64,000 nucleotides of DNA, taken from Chitinophagales bacterium 33-2. Its GTDB lineage: Bacteria; Bacteroidota; Bacteroidia; Chitinophagales; Chitinophagaceae. Positions 28,327 through 36,385 of this stretch are shown one piece after another. Below the pieces are notes generated by a model that worked only from the letters and a program-made list of their open reading frames with translations, searched no databases and was not told the DNA's origin. The translations under genes were made by a program, and so were the position numbers. Location of the stretch: assembly GCA_002050435.1 (NCBI GenBank), contig MWYV01000034.1, forward strand, positions 22,988-86,987, in the 5' to 3' direction. The stretch's first letter is position 1. The number at the start of each line of letters is the position of its first letter.

Positions 28327-28710
28327 CTATAATTTAATGCCGCACCTTCCCAGCCGAAAATTAATGATATGTGCTGTAATTAATAGAAAAGCACCTGATC
28401 CTTTAAACATGGCTTCAGGCAAACCAGCCAGGTGAGTATTACCTGTAATAAGAAAAAGAATGCCAGAAACAAAAAGAAACAAAACTGTTTTTTGTTTATG
28501 AATTTTATAACCCTGGAAAATCGCATAACTACCAGCTGATGCAGCAATTACGATCATCATGATCTCGATCCATAGATTACTCATAATTTCCAGTCCGGCA
28601 AGCGACAATGAGGTAACAAACAACGGAAGCACCACACAATGCACCAGGCAGCCCAGTGAAACAGCCACACCTATTTTGTCCATCTTTTCTTTTAATGCCT
28701 GCGTTTCCAT
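28327..28710 (-). CDS. MerC-domain membrane protein
   Basis: 127 residues, about four transmembrane segments. The Cys/His motif GCLVHCVVLPL in TM1 is characteristic of the MerC family. MerC transports Hg(II) in mercury-resistance operons, but chromosomal MerC-like proteins of Bacteroidota stand next to metal-uptake genes, as here, and probably handle another metal. First gene of a four-gene minus-strand operon (MerC-like, small secreted protein, TonB receptor, lipoprotein). ATG start. Confidence 0.8.
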   Translation of the reverse strand: METQALKEKMDKIGVAVSLGCLVHCVVLPLFVTSLSLAGLEIMSNLWIEIMMIVIAASAGSYAIFQGYKIHKQKTVLFLFVSGILFLITGNTHLAGLPEAMFKGSGAFLLITAHIINFRLGRCGIKL

Positions 28711-28796
28711 AATTAGCTAATGCAACAATGATGCAAATATATGAATTCTGGGAGTTAATGCCAATTTTTTATGGATGTTGGCGATTTAATGTTTAG

Positions 28797-28829
28797 TTGA
28801 ACGGTTGTTGAACAGTTGTTGAAGCTGTT
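28797..28829 (-). repeat. 11-bp tandem repeat, short block
   Basis: Three 11-bp units TTGAACGGTTG, TTGAACAGTTG and TTGAAGCTGTT. Read on the minus strand they match the TTCAACAACTG units at 38.9-39.3 kb. They lie between the MerC operon promoter and the end of the GH1-RmlD gene. Confidence 0.75.
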
Positions 28830-28906
28830 CCCCTTCATTTACAATTTTAAATCTTTACGCTTTCGCGCCTTAGCAGCAGGCAGTTTTTTTAAAGGGATCT
28901 GAATGA

Positions 28907-31099
28907 TTAAACAGAAACAGCAACGACTCCATCACTTGCTGCTTTTTCTTTTTTAAACCTTTCCAGTGCATCTTCCAGGGAGGGCAGCAATTGTCCTTTT
29001 TCACTTCCCAAAACGCTGTTAACCGGTCGTCGGGCAGCATAATTCATCAGTTCTGCAGGTACTGGATTTAATAAACTGCTGTCCAGCTCAAAACATGCAG
29101 CAATTTTCAGTGCGAATTCATACCAGCTTACCGCAGTTTTATTCGCAAGATGCCAGATGCCTTTTTCACTATCAATTAAAAGATCAAGAGAAGCATGTAC
29201 GAGATCCGGGACATAAGTAGGGGATATAAGTATATCGGAAACTACGGGGATAAAATTTTCCTGTTCCAAAGAAGTCTTTATATAGTGTGCAAAATTATAT
29301 TCATCCCATGGACCAAAGAACGCACTGGTCCTCACCATAAGTGCATTTGGGTTTAGAGTAAGCACACTTCTTTCAGCATCTGCTTTACTCATACCGTAAA
29401 CATTCAGTGGATGAACAGGATCCGACTCCAAATAAGGTTTCTTTTTTTTTCCGTTAAAAACAAGGTCAGAAGAAAAGCCAAGCAACCTGATGCCTTTTTT
29501 ATTTGTTGCTGCTGCCAGCAGTTCAGGTCCTCTGCAGTTGTCCCTGAAACAGGGTTCACATTCTTTCTCTGCATCATCCACACGTACAAAGCCTGCCGCA
29601 TTGATCACTGCCCACGGCTGATATTCATCAATAAGCGATTCCACTTCCCTGGCATTACTGATATCACATTCATTTCTGCTGATCAATTTATAGGGAAGAC
29701 AACGTATTTCGCAAATGCGCGCAAATGCTTTACCTAATGTTCCATTTTTACCGATAATAATAATGGGTTCCATCTTTTGCTTTTTCTTTGGAACAGGATT
29801 TATTGTGGGTCCATAAGCAATCCGGCAGCTTCTTTGCCACCAGCCATCACTTTTGGCGAGGGGATGATCGTTCGCGTTTTGTTTTGTTATATCCTTAATA
29901 TAAGAAGCAAGGGCAGTAGGCCTTAATTTCCCTCCACTCACATCAAAAGCCCCTGGTTCATAATCACCGCCATTCTGAGTAAGTAGTTTATTCCAGCCAA
30001 AAGAACCCAGCATAGCCCATGTGGTAATACCCTTGATATCTATGCCGGCTTCCATGGTACGTATTGCTGCTTCATTTACATGTTTAAACCATTTGATTTG
30101 TTCTTCGCGGTGACAATGTAAATGAACTTCGGTGATGGCCATAGGTGCTTTAAATCTTTGCCATGCTTCCCTGAGTAATACTTCAATGCCTGTTGCTTCC
30201 TCCAGCTGCACCCTTACTGCTTCCACATCTGCATATCTATGTTTTACATTCGATCCGTGTGTGTGCTCAGGATACAACGCCAGCCTTTCATCAATATACC
30301 TTTCAGACGTGAGGTAATGGTTGAAGCCAAAAATATCAGGAGGGCAGGGGTTGCTGAGAAAGAACTCGAGATCTTCATTTGGAATATCCAGATCCTGGAA
30401 ATGATTCCAAAGAAAATGATGATGGTCAAATTTTCCGCACAGCAAATCAAAAGTCAGCCAGCGTCTTTCATTTTCATAATGTGCCTGGTATTTCAGTAAA
30501 TCCGTACTGTATGTTTTTCCAAGATCTTCTGTTTGAATCAGTTTAGCTTCCGGATTAATTTTTCTGATCTCCTGCATGGATAACACGGTTCCTTTTAATT
30601 GCTGGAGCAGCATCATGAAAAATGAACGCGCACTTTTTTTATGTGGATACCAGATGCCATACAATCCGCTGAACCTGGCAGTTGTCAATGGTTCATTTAT
30701 GGGTGTATAATATTCCAGCCATGGAAATTTTTCAGCCACCGCACGCGCATAACCCGATAATTTTTTTCCAAATAATGGATCGGCCAAATTGGTGAATGAT
30801 GGACCGCTGCCATGGTGTACCAGTCCCGCAATCACATCTATGTTTTGGTCCCGAAGGGTTTTTAATTGGCCTTCGGTCCAGGTCCAGTCTATCGCTGTGG
30901 TTTCTTCCGGCTGATGCTTTTCCCACAAAACAGGATAGCGCATTTTTTTAATGCCCAGGTCAGACAGCTCTAAAATGTCACTACTCCGGTAATAATGGCC
31001 GGAGTAGTGAAGCTGATCGAAAAACCTGTTTTTTACCCTGTTAATGGTGCATTCAATGCCGCCCCATATTTCAGGTTGTTTGCAATACTGTTTTTCCAT
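28907..31099 (-). CDS. Glycosyl hydrolase family 1-like / RmlD-like reductase fusion
   Basis: 730 residues with two domains. Residues about 1-420 are a GH1-type TIM barrel; both catalytic glutamates are visible (acid/base E136 in TPINEP, nucleophile E324 in AITEVHLH). Residues 444-715 are an extended SDR of the RmlD/dTDP-4-dehydrorhamnose reductase type: IGKNGTLG nucleotide-binding loop, INAAGFVRVDDAE, and the catalytic YGMSK. A hydrolase or transglycosidase fused to a sugar-nucleotide reductase is unusual. The gene overlaps the upstream glf gene by 29 bp, and with the glycosyltransferase they form one operon. The role is inferred to be synthesis or tailoring of a surface glycan containing galactofuranose. 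Confidence 0.88.
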   Translation of the reverse strand: MEKQYCKQPEIWGGIECTINRVKNRFFDQLHYSGHYYRSSDILELSDLGIKKMRYPVLWEKHQPEETTAIDWTWTEGQLKTLRDQNIDVIAGLVHHGSGPSFTNLADPLFGKKLSGYARAVAEKFPWLEYYTPINEPLTTARFSGLYGIWYPHKKSARSFFMMLLQQLKGTVLSMQEIRKINPEAKLIQTEDLGKTYSTDLLKYQAHYENERRWLTFDLLCGKFDHHHFLWNHFQDLDIPNEDLEFFLSNPCPPDIFGFNHYLTSERYIDERLALYPEHTHGSNVKHRYADVEAVRVQLEEATGIEVLLREAWQRFKAPMAITEVHLHCHREEQIKWFKHVNEAAIRTMEAGIDIKGITTWAMLGSFGWNKLLTQNGGDYEPGAFDVSGGKLRPTALASYIKDITKQNANDHPLAKSDGWWQRSCRIAYGPTINPVPKKKQKMEPIIIIGKNGTLGKAFARICEIRCLPYKLISRNECDISNAREVESLIDEYQPWAVINAAGFVRVDDAEKECEPCFRDNCRGPELLAAATNKKGIRLLGFSSDLVFNGKKKKPYLESDPVHPLNVYGMSKADAERSVLTLNPNALMVRTSAFFGPWDEYNFAHYIKTSLEQENFIPVVSDILISPTYVPDLVHASLDLLIDSEKGIWHLANKTAVSWYEFALKIAACFELDSSLLNPVPAELMNYAARRPVNSVLGSEKGQLLPSLEDALERFKKEKAASDGVVAVSV

Positions 31100-32207
31100 T
31101 CAATTGTGTTTCAGGTTCATGTTGCTTGATCTTTTTATACGTGGTAAGCGCCTGCGCAACTACCTGGTCCATGTTGTAATATTTATATGTAGCCAGTCTG
31201 CCAACAAAATATACATTGTCTTTTGAAGCAGCCAACTGCTGGTATTTCTTATACAGTTCTGCATTTTCAGGTCGGGGAACAGGATAATAAGGATCGCCTT
31301 CTGCTTTGGGATACTCGTAAACTATCGCTGTTTTAGGATGGATCTGTCCCGTGAGGTATTTAAAATCTGTGATCCTTGTGTACAATTGTTCGTTTGGATA
31401 ATTAACCGTTCCTGTTGGTTGAAAAACTTCTTTATCAATCGTTTCAAACTTGAATTCCAATGACCTGTAAGGAAGTTTGCCATAGCAGTAGTCAAAGTAT
31501 TCATCAACAGGTCCTGTGAAGATCATGTTTGCAAATGGAATGATATCAATGATGTCTTTATAATCCGTATTCAGCATGATCTTGATATTCGGATGTGTGA
31601 GCATTTTACGAAACATGTTGGTATATCCATGTAAAGGCATGGCCTGGTATGTATCTGTAAAATAACGGTCATCCCTGTTGGTCCTGGTAGGTACCCTTGC
31701 TGTTACGCTGGCATCCAGCTCTGATGGATCCAGGTCCCATTGCTTCTTTGTATAGCCTTTAAAAAACTTTTCATACAATTCCCTTCCCACTTTACTCACT
31801 ACTACATCTTCAGAAGTTTTTACACCCGCCACTTTTTCAGCTTTGGAAGCAAAAAAATCTTCTACTTCTGAGCTGTTAAGATTCAAACCATAAAGTTGGT
31901 TGATCGTATTAAGGTTAATAGGTATGGGCACAAGTTGTCCCTCAACACTTCCCAAAACACGGTGTTCGTAAGGACGCCATTCAGTGAATTGTCCCAGGTA
32001 TTCAAAAACTTCTTTTGAGTTGGTATGAAAAATATGAGGTCCGTATTTATGAATCAGTATGCCGTCGTTGTTATAATAATCATAAGCGTTTCCTGCGATA
32101 TGATCTCTTTTATCAATGATCAGCACTTTTTTATTGGCTTGAGTTGCCAGCCGCTCTGCCAGTACACTACCTGCGAAGCCGGCGCCTACAATCAAATAAT
32201 CAAACAT
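31071..32207 (-). CDS. glf: UDP-galactopyranose mutase
   Basis: 378 residues, a flavoenzyme that converts UDP-galactopyranose to UDP-galactofuranose. The FAD-binding motif GAGFAGSVLAERLA is at the N terminus. Family signatures follow: GNAYDYYNNDGILIHKYGPHIFHT, GYTKKQWDLDPSELD and RITDFKYLTGQ. The length is normal. It overlaps the upstream glycosyltransferase by 8 bp and the downstream GH1-RmlD fusion by 29 bp, so all three are translationally coupled. Confidence 0.95.
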   Translation of the reverse strand: MFDYLIVGAGFAGSVLAERLATQANKKVLIIDKRDHIAGNAYDYYNNDGILIHKYGPHIFHTNSKEVFEYLGQFTEWRPYEHRVLGSVEGQLVPIPINLNTINQLYGLNLNSSEVEDFFASKAEKVAGVKTSEDVVVSKVGRELYEKFFKGYTKKQWDLDPSELDASVTARVPTRTNRDDRYFTDTYQAMPLHGYTNMFRKMLTHPNIKIMLNTDYKDIIDIIPFANMIFTGPVDEYFDYCYGKLPYRSLEFKFETIDKEVFQPTGTVNYPNEQLYTRITDFKYLTGQIHPKTAIVYEYPKAEGDPYYPVPRPENAELYKKYQQLAASKDNVYFVGRLATYKYYNMDQVVAQALTTYKKIKQHEPETQLNGKTVLQTT

Positions 32208-33375
32208 ATAATTTCTCCTTCACTTTAGTGCTAACTGATTTATTCATTGCTTCTTCAATATGTCTTACCATCTGGCTCCATGTTCTGTCCCATGAATTGC
32301 CTGATAAAAATTCATCAACTTTTTTTAGCCAGCGTTTCCTGCTTTTCTTTTTTAGCTCGATTTCAGCTGCTGCAATAAATTCTTCAGCATTGCTTACAAT
32401 ATGTACCAGCTTATGATCACCGTAAGGAGAAACAACATCTCTGATTGGAGTTGAAATCACAGGCTTTCCTGCTGCGAGGTATTCAGGCGTTTTTGTTGGA
32501 CTGATAAATTTTGTTGATTCATTCATTGCAAAGGGGATCGTGGCAATATCCCATCCGGCAATGTAGCCTGGCAATTCTTCATATTTTTTTCCACCCAGGT
32601 AATGAATGTTATCGTATTGCGGAAGGTCTGCAGGATCTATTTTAACGATAGGTCCAAGAATCACAAACTGCCATTCAGGCCTTGCACTGGCCACTTTTTC
32701 CAGCATTTCAATATCAAACCTTTCGTCAACTACTCCAAAAAATCCAAACCTTGGACCTGCAATGTTTTTTTGATCGGCAGGTTCATTTTTCAAAGTTCTT
32801 GCAGACCCGAAATGATTTTTATCGATACTGCTTGGAAATGCATAAATATTATGGTGCTGTGATTTTTTACTTTCATAAATACTATGTCCTCCGGTAAATA
32901 CAACATCTGATTTTTTGAAAAGTTCCTTTTCCCTGATGGTTAACTGGGGCGGAGCAAATTTAAATGCCGACAGTTCGTCCATGCAATCGTAAATTACCAA
33001 TTCAGGTGTCAGGTCTTCCGTAAATGGAAGTGCCATAGGGGTGTAGTACCAGCTGAAATAGCGGTTCACCTGCATTTTGGTAAATAAATTCTTTATAATT
33101 TTTTTAAGCTTGCTGATAACTTCTTCTTCACTCAATCCATGTTTTAAATGAGGGGTTACAATGTAAAGGTTTTCATTATAATTTTCAATGTGTACCTTTT
33201 CTTCATCATTGTGAAAAATGGGTTCTTCAATAAAGAAAACGCGCTGATGTTTTGAAAATCGGCTTAGCAAATGGTTAGGTCTTTGAAAAACAAATCCCCA
33301 TCTTAAATGGGAAAAGCATACCAGGTCAACCTTGTGCAGGAAGGCACAAGATGCATCTTCAATATTTTTAATCAT
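32200..33375 (-). CDS. Glycosyltransferase (GT-B fold, family 4-like)
   Basis: 391 residues. The N-terminal half includes HLRWGFVFQRPNHLLSRF, typical of glycosyltransferases found beside glf genes. The C-terminal half has the donor-site region KTPEYLAAGKPVISTPI, where the usual EYLAxGxPV motif is clear. No membrane segment; probably acts at the inner face of the membrane. It heads the operon and could use UDP-galactofuranose made by Glf, though the acceptor is unknown. The region upstream (33376-33632) is a promoter-sized gap with no ORF. Confidence 0.85.
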   Translation of the reverse strand: MIKNIEDASCAFLHKVDLVCFSHLRWGFVFQRPNHLLSRFSKHQRVFFIEEPIFHNDEEKVHIENYNENLYIVTPHLKHGLSEEEVISKLKKIIKNLFTKMQVNRYFSWYYTPMALPFTEDLTPELVIYDCMDELSAFKFAPPQLTIREKELFKKSDVVFTGGHSIYESKKSQHHNIYAFPSSIDKNHFGSARTLKNEPADQKNIAGPRFGFFGVVDERFDIEMLEKVASARPEWQFVILGPIVKIDPADLPQYDNIHYLGGKKYEELPGYIAGWDIATIPFAMNESTKFISPTKTPEYLAAGKPVISTPIRDVVSPYGDHKLVHIVSNAEEFIAAAEIELKKKSRKRWLKKVDEFLSGNSWDRTWSQMVRHIEEAMNKSVSTKVKEKLYV

Positions 33376-33632
33376 GTAGTTACTGATGCTATTTACATGC
33401 CAGCATTCTGTAATAAGTAATTCAAGAGATCACTGTAATCGGTTGAAATAGAATGTAGAATAACATCCTCATTAAGAATTCACTGTATACTACAGGTTGA
33501 GTTAAAATGGCGGATTAGCCAAAGTTTTTAAAAACTTTTTATGGGAATGAAAAGAAGCCGTTTCAAAATGACATGAATGGGCGATGGTCAATGGTCAATG
33601 GTCAATAGTGAATGGTCAATAGTGAATCATTT

Positions 33633-34302
33633 GGTGTCCGGTAAAAATCAAACATCACTTTTAGTTAAGCTATTTTGCCTCAGGCTGGCGGGTCTCGTAC
33701 CTGCCCCGCTGCTAAATTCCCGTGGTGACTAAAGCCAGGCAACAAAAAGGCTTCCCGCAGATTACGCAGATTTTCGCTGATTGGTATTCTGCTTTCATCA
33801 GCGCGATCTGAGGGTAACAAGGCAGGTACTGGGGTCAAATAGATCCAGGGTTTCTCACCAAAAGAAATTCCAGGCACATCATCTTATCACATTTGGGTGG
33901 TTGTGTGCGCCTTATTGCTCCTGATTTTTCCTAAGAAATCTTTAACCCTAAGGTGGAGCAATACAGCGCGAAGAACGATTGCACAATCAGATCGCATGGA
34001 GTTGCACCTGTTTTCATTTTTCGGTGCGCTCCCTTGCGCAATCATCCGAAGGTATCTGGTAAAAACAGACTGTTACGCATTGATTGCGCTTGAATTTTTG
34101 CCTGCCCACCGAAGCGAAGCGCAGGAGGGGCCACCTTTTTTTTCAAGAAAAAAGGTGGAAGATGCATTTATCATAGCGCTGCTCTCCGGCAAAGAAACTC
34201 CATTAGGTTATTGCAATTGTAAAATATAAGGCCCGGTAGAAGTAATCATCAACAACGCCAGAACCATTGCGCGTTTCGAAATCAAATAAATTTCCCCGGA
34301 CA
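33633..34302. repeat. Composite non-coding element, header + A + B, copy 2
   Basis: The most complete single copy. It begins with a variant header (GTGTCCGGTAAAAATC ... CCTCAGGC ... CGTACCTGCCCCGCTGCT), continues with one 75-bp palindromic unit (33731-33820), a linker (TCAAATAGATCCAGGGTTTC, shared with copy 1) and repeat B, and ends with TTTCCCCGGACA. The header start and the B end are inverted repeats of each other. It is preceded by GGTCAATGGTCAATAGTGAA-type short repeats at 33585-33625. No credible gene inside. Confidence 0.75.
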
Positions 34303-34496
34303 ACTGTGTTTCTGGATCACTTTTTTCTGGGGAAAGTTTTATAGCCTCAAATCAGTCGCTGAAATTCAGTGTGGGCTTGAAGGATGTTGTTTTTTTAAAA
34401 CCTAAGCCCCCTTATTTGGTTTGGAGAGTGATTCAATCACTATAGCTTAATTGAATTCTTTTGATTTTTAAGAATGCTCAGAGATTTTCTCTTACA
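34303..34496. other. Spacer between two repeat copies
   Basis: About 190 bp between repeat copies 2 and 3. I see no gene or strong motif here; it reads as ordinary intergenic DNA. Confidence 0.4.
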
Positions 34497-34912
34497 ACTT
34501 TTGGGTGGCTGCCGCGCCTCATTGCTCCTGTTTGTAACTTGAAGAATCATCATACCTAAGATGGAGCAATTCAGCGCATCCAGACTTTTAAATAATCAGG
34601 ACGCGGGGTGTTGCACCTGTCTTATCATACGGAGGGCTCTCTTGCGCAATCATCCTAAGACAACTTGTAACCGATACTGCTCCGCATTGATTGCGCTTGA
34701 ATTTTTGCCTGCCCCCGAAGCGAAGCGCAGGGGGGCTCCACCTTTTTTTTTCAAGAAAAAAGGTGGAAGATGTATTTAAAATAGGTCTGCTGTCCGACAA
34801 AGAAACTCCATTAGGTTATTGCAATTGCAAAATCTAAGGCCCGGTAGAAGTAATCATCAACAACGCCAGAACCATTGCGCGTTTCGAAATCAAATAAATT
34901 TCCCCGGACAGC
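34497..34912. repeat. Composite element, repeat B copy 3
   Basis: Almost the same sequence as copy 1 at 1576-1997, including TGGAGCAATTCAGCGC, the CACCTTTTTTTTTCAAG AAAAAAGGTGG-type hairpin and the terminal TTTCCCCGGACAGC. It lacks the header and palindromic unit. Close identity with copy 1, 33 kb away, suggests recent copying or gene conversion. Confidence 0.75.
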
Positions 34913-34984
34913 AGTGTTTCTGGAATCACGACAGTTATTCTTTATTTATACCATTTCGGTCACAATAGTCAAATTCAAATTCAT

Positions 34985-35002
34985 TATACCCGATAGGGTA
35001 TA
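34985..35002. promoter_or_regulatory. Perfect palindrome TATACCC-GATA-GGGTATA
   Basis: 7-bp perfect arms with a 4-bp centre, inside a gene-free stretch (34913-35259) upstream of a receiver gene. The shape resembles HipB/XRE-type operators seen in front of toxin-antitoxin operons, but no such genes follow; the first gene is the receiver 258 bp on. Either a relic of a lost module or an operator of the receiver. The remainder of the 34913-35259 stretch shows a minor G+C-rich patch and no gene. Confidence 0.45.
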
Positions 35003-35259
35003 GTTTAAATAAACAAAATCCCTACGCTTTCTAAAAAGTATCATATCCCAAATGCAGGGTTACAAGATGTGCATTAGACAAGTATTCCACGCGGCTTTTT
35101 ATATTAAGGCGGCACGCGCCTGCCCGCAAGGCAGACAATTAGAAAACCAAAAACGCTACAAAACTGTATTCTTCCCCATCTGTCAATCTGATGCATTATC
35201 TATTTTTTATATTCTTCCCTTGCTATTTTTAATTCTTATATTTAGCAAAAAACAGGCTG

Positions 35260-35682
35260 ATGAATAAGAATGGACCAGTGATCGTGATTGAGGATGATGC
35301 AGACGATCAGGAAATGCTGAACAAAGTGTTCAAAAATTTAAATTACCAGAACGAGATTTTGTATTTCTTTGATGGACAGGAAGCGTTGGACTATCTCAAT
35401 ACAACCGACCGGTTGCCTTTCCTGATTCTCTCTGATATTAACATGCCCAAACTGAATGGGTTTGAATTAAGAAATAAATTGAAGACCGATGCGGATCTTC
35501 AGATCAAATGCATCCCATACCTTTTCTTCTCTACCGCCTTAAACCAAAAATCCGTTATTGAAGCTTATAGCATGTCCGCCCAGGGATTTTTTGTAAAACA
35601 AAATTCCATGGCCGAACTGGAAAAAACCATCAGCGTAATTATGCAGTACTGGAAAAAATGCGCCGCGCCAAATGATTTTTAA
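35260..35682 (+). CDS. Single-domain response regulator
   Basis: 140 residues, ATG start. Receiver only: VIEDDADDQE, phospho-acceptor Asp in LSDINMPKLNG, FFSTALN at the Thr/Ser position and FVKQNS, where the conserved Lys is followed by Gln rather than the usual Pro. It is closest to the receiver at 17151-17573 within this window. It is isolated between two repeat blocks, with no kinase nearby. Confidence 0.87.
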   Translation: MNKNGPVIVIEDDADDQEMLNKVFKNLNYQNEILYFFDGQEALDYLNTTDRLPFLILSDINMPKLNGFELRNKLKTDADLQIKCIPYLFFSTALNQKSVIEAYSMSAQGFFVKQNSMAELEKTISVIMQYWKKCAAPNDF

Positions 35683-35725
35683 AGCTTAATGCTTCCTTTT
35701 CCTTCTACCCTATCCCCTCCTCACT

Positions 35726-36250
35726 GCTGTCTGGTAAAAAATCAAACATCAATTTTAAATAAGCTATTTTGCCTCAGGCCGCCGGGCCTCCTACCTGGCC
35801 AACAACCTTTTTGTTGCCTGTAGCCTTGAGAACAGGCAATAAAAAAGCCTCCCGCAGACTACACAGATTATCGCTAATTGGTCTTCTACGTTCATCAGCG
35901 CGATCTGCGGGCAATAAAAAAGCCTCCCGCAGACTACACAGATTATCGCTAATTGGTCTTCTACGTTCATCAGCGCGATCTGCGGGCAAAAAGAAAAGCC
36001 TCCCCCAGACTACGCAGATTATCGATGATTAGTCTTCTGCGTTCATCAGCGCGATCTGCGGGCAAAAAAAAGTTCTCCAGCAGATTACGCAGATTATCAC
36101 TGAATGGTCTTCTGCGTTCATCAGCGCGATCTGCGGGCAAAAAGAAAGGCCTCCCCCAGACTACGCAGATTATCGCTGATTGCTCTTCTACGTTCATCAG
36201 CGCGATCAGCGGGCAAAAAAAAGTCCTCCCGCAGATTACACAGATTTACA
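35726..36250. repeat. Element header plus 75-bp tandem palindromic array (about 5.5 units)
   Basis: The block starts with a header (GCTGTCTGGTAAAAAATC ... CCTCAGGCCGCCGGGCC). From 35836 it carries repeat A five full times and once in part, with a period of 75-76 bp (units near 35836, 35911, 35987, 36063, 36139, 36215). Each unit has CCGCAGATTACGCAG-type and CTGCGTTCATCAGCGCGATC arms. Units differ by a few bases. No repeat B follows. ORFs across it (for example 35769-36032) are translations of the repeat and not genes. It sits 136 bp upstream of the next gene. Confidence 0.85.
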
Positions 36251-36385
36251 GCAAAGGAATAACAAAAACTGATGTTTACTGACGGGCTTTTATTTACCAC
36301 TCATGTAAATTTTCAAAAAGAAATCTACTCTTATAATTTATATCGACGAAAGCTGTCGTAATTTAAGGTTATAAACCAACTAGGC

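Noticed and set aside
35836-36250. CRISPR array
   Set aside because: Units are contiguous and nearly identical over the full 75 bp, with no unique spacers, and no cas genes are present.
35769-36282. ORFs on both strands with LPADRADERR-type repeats
   Set aside because: They are translations of the 75-bp palindromic DNA repeat, open in several frames, not a repeat protein.
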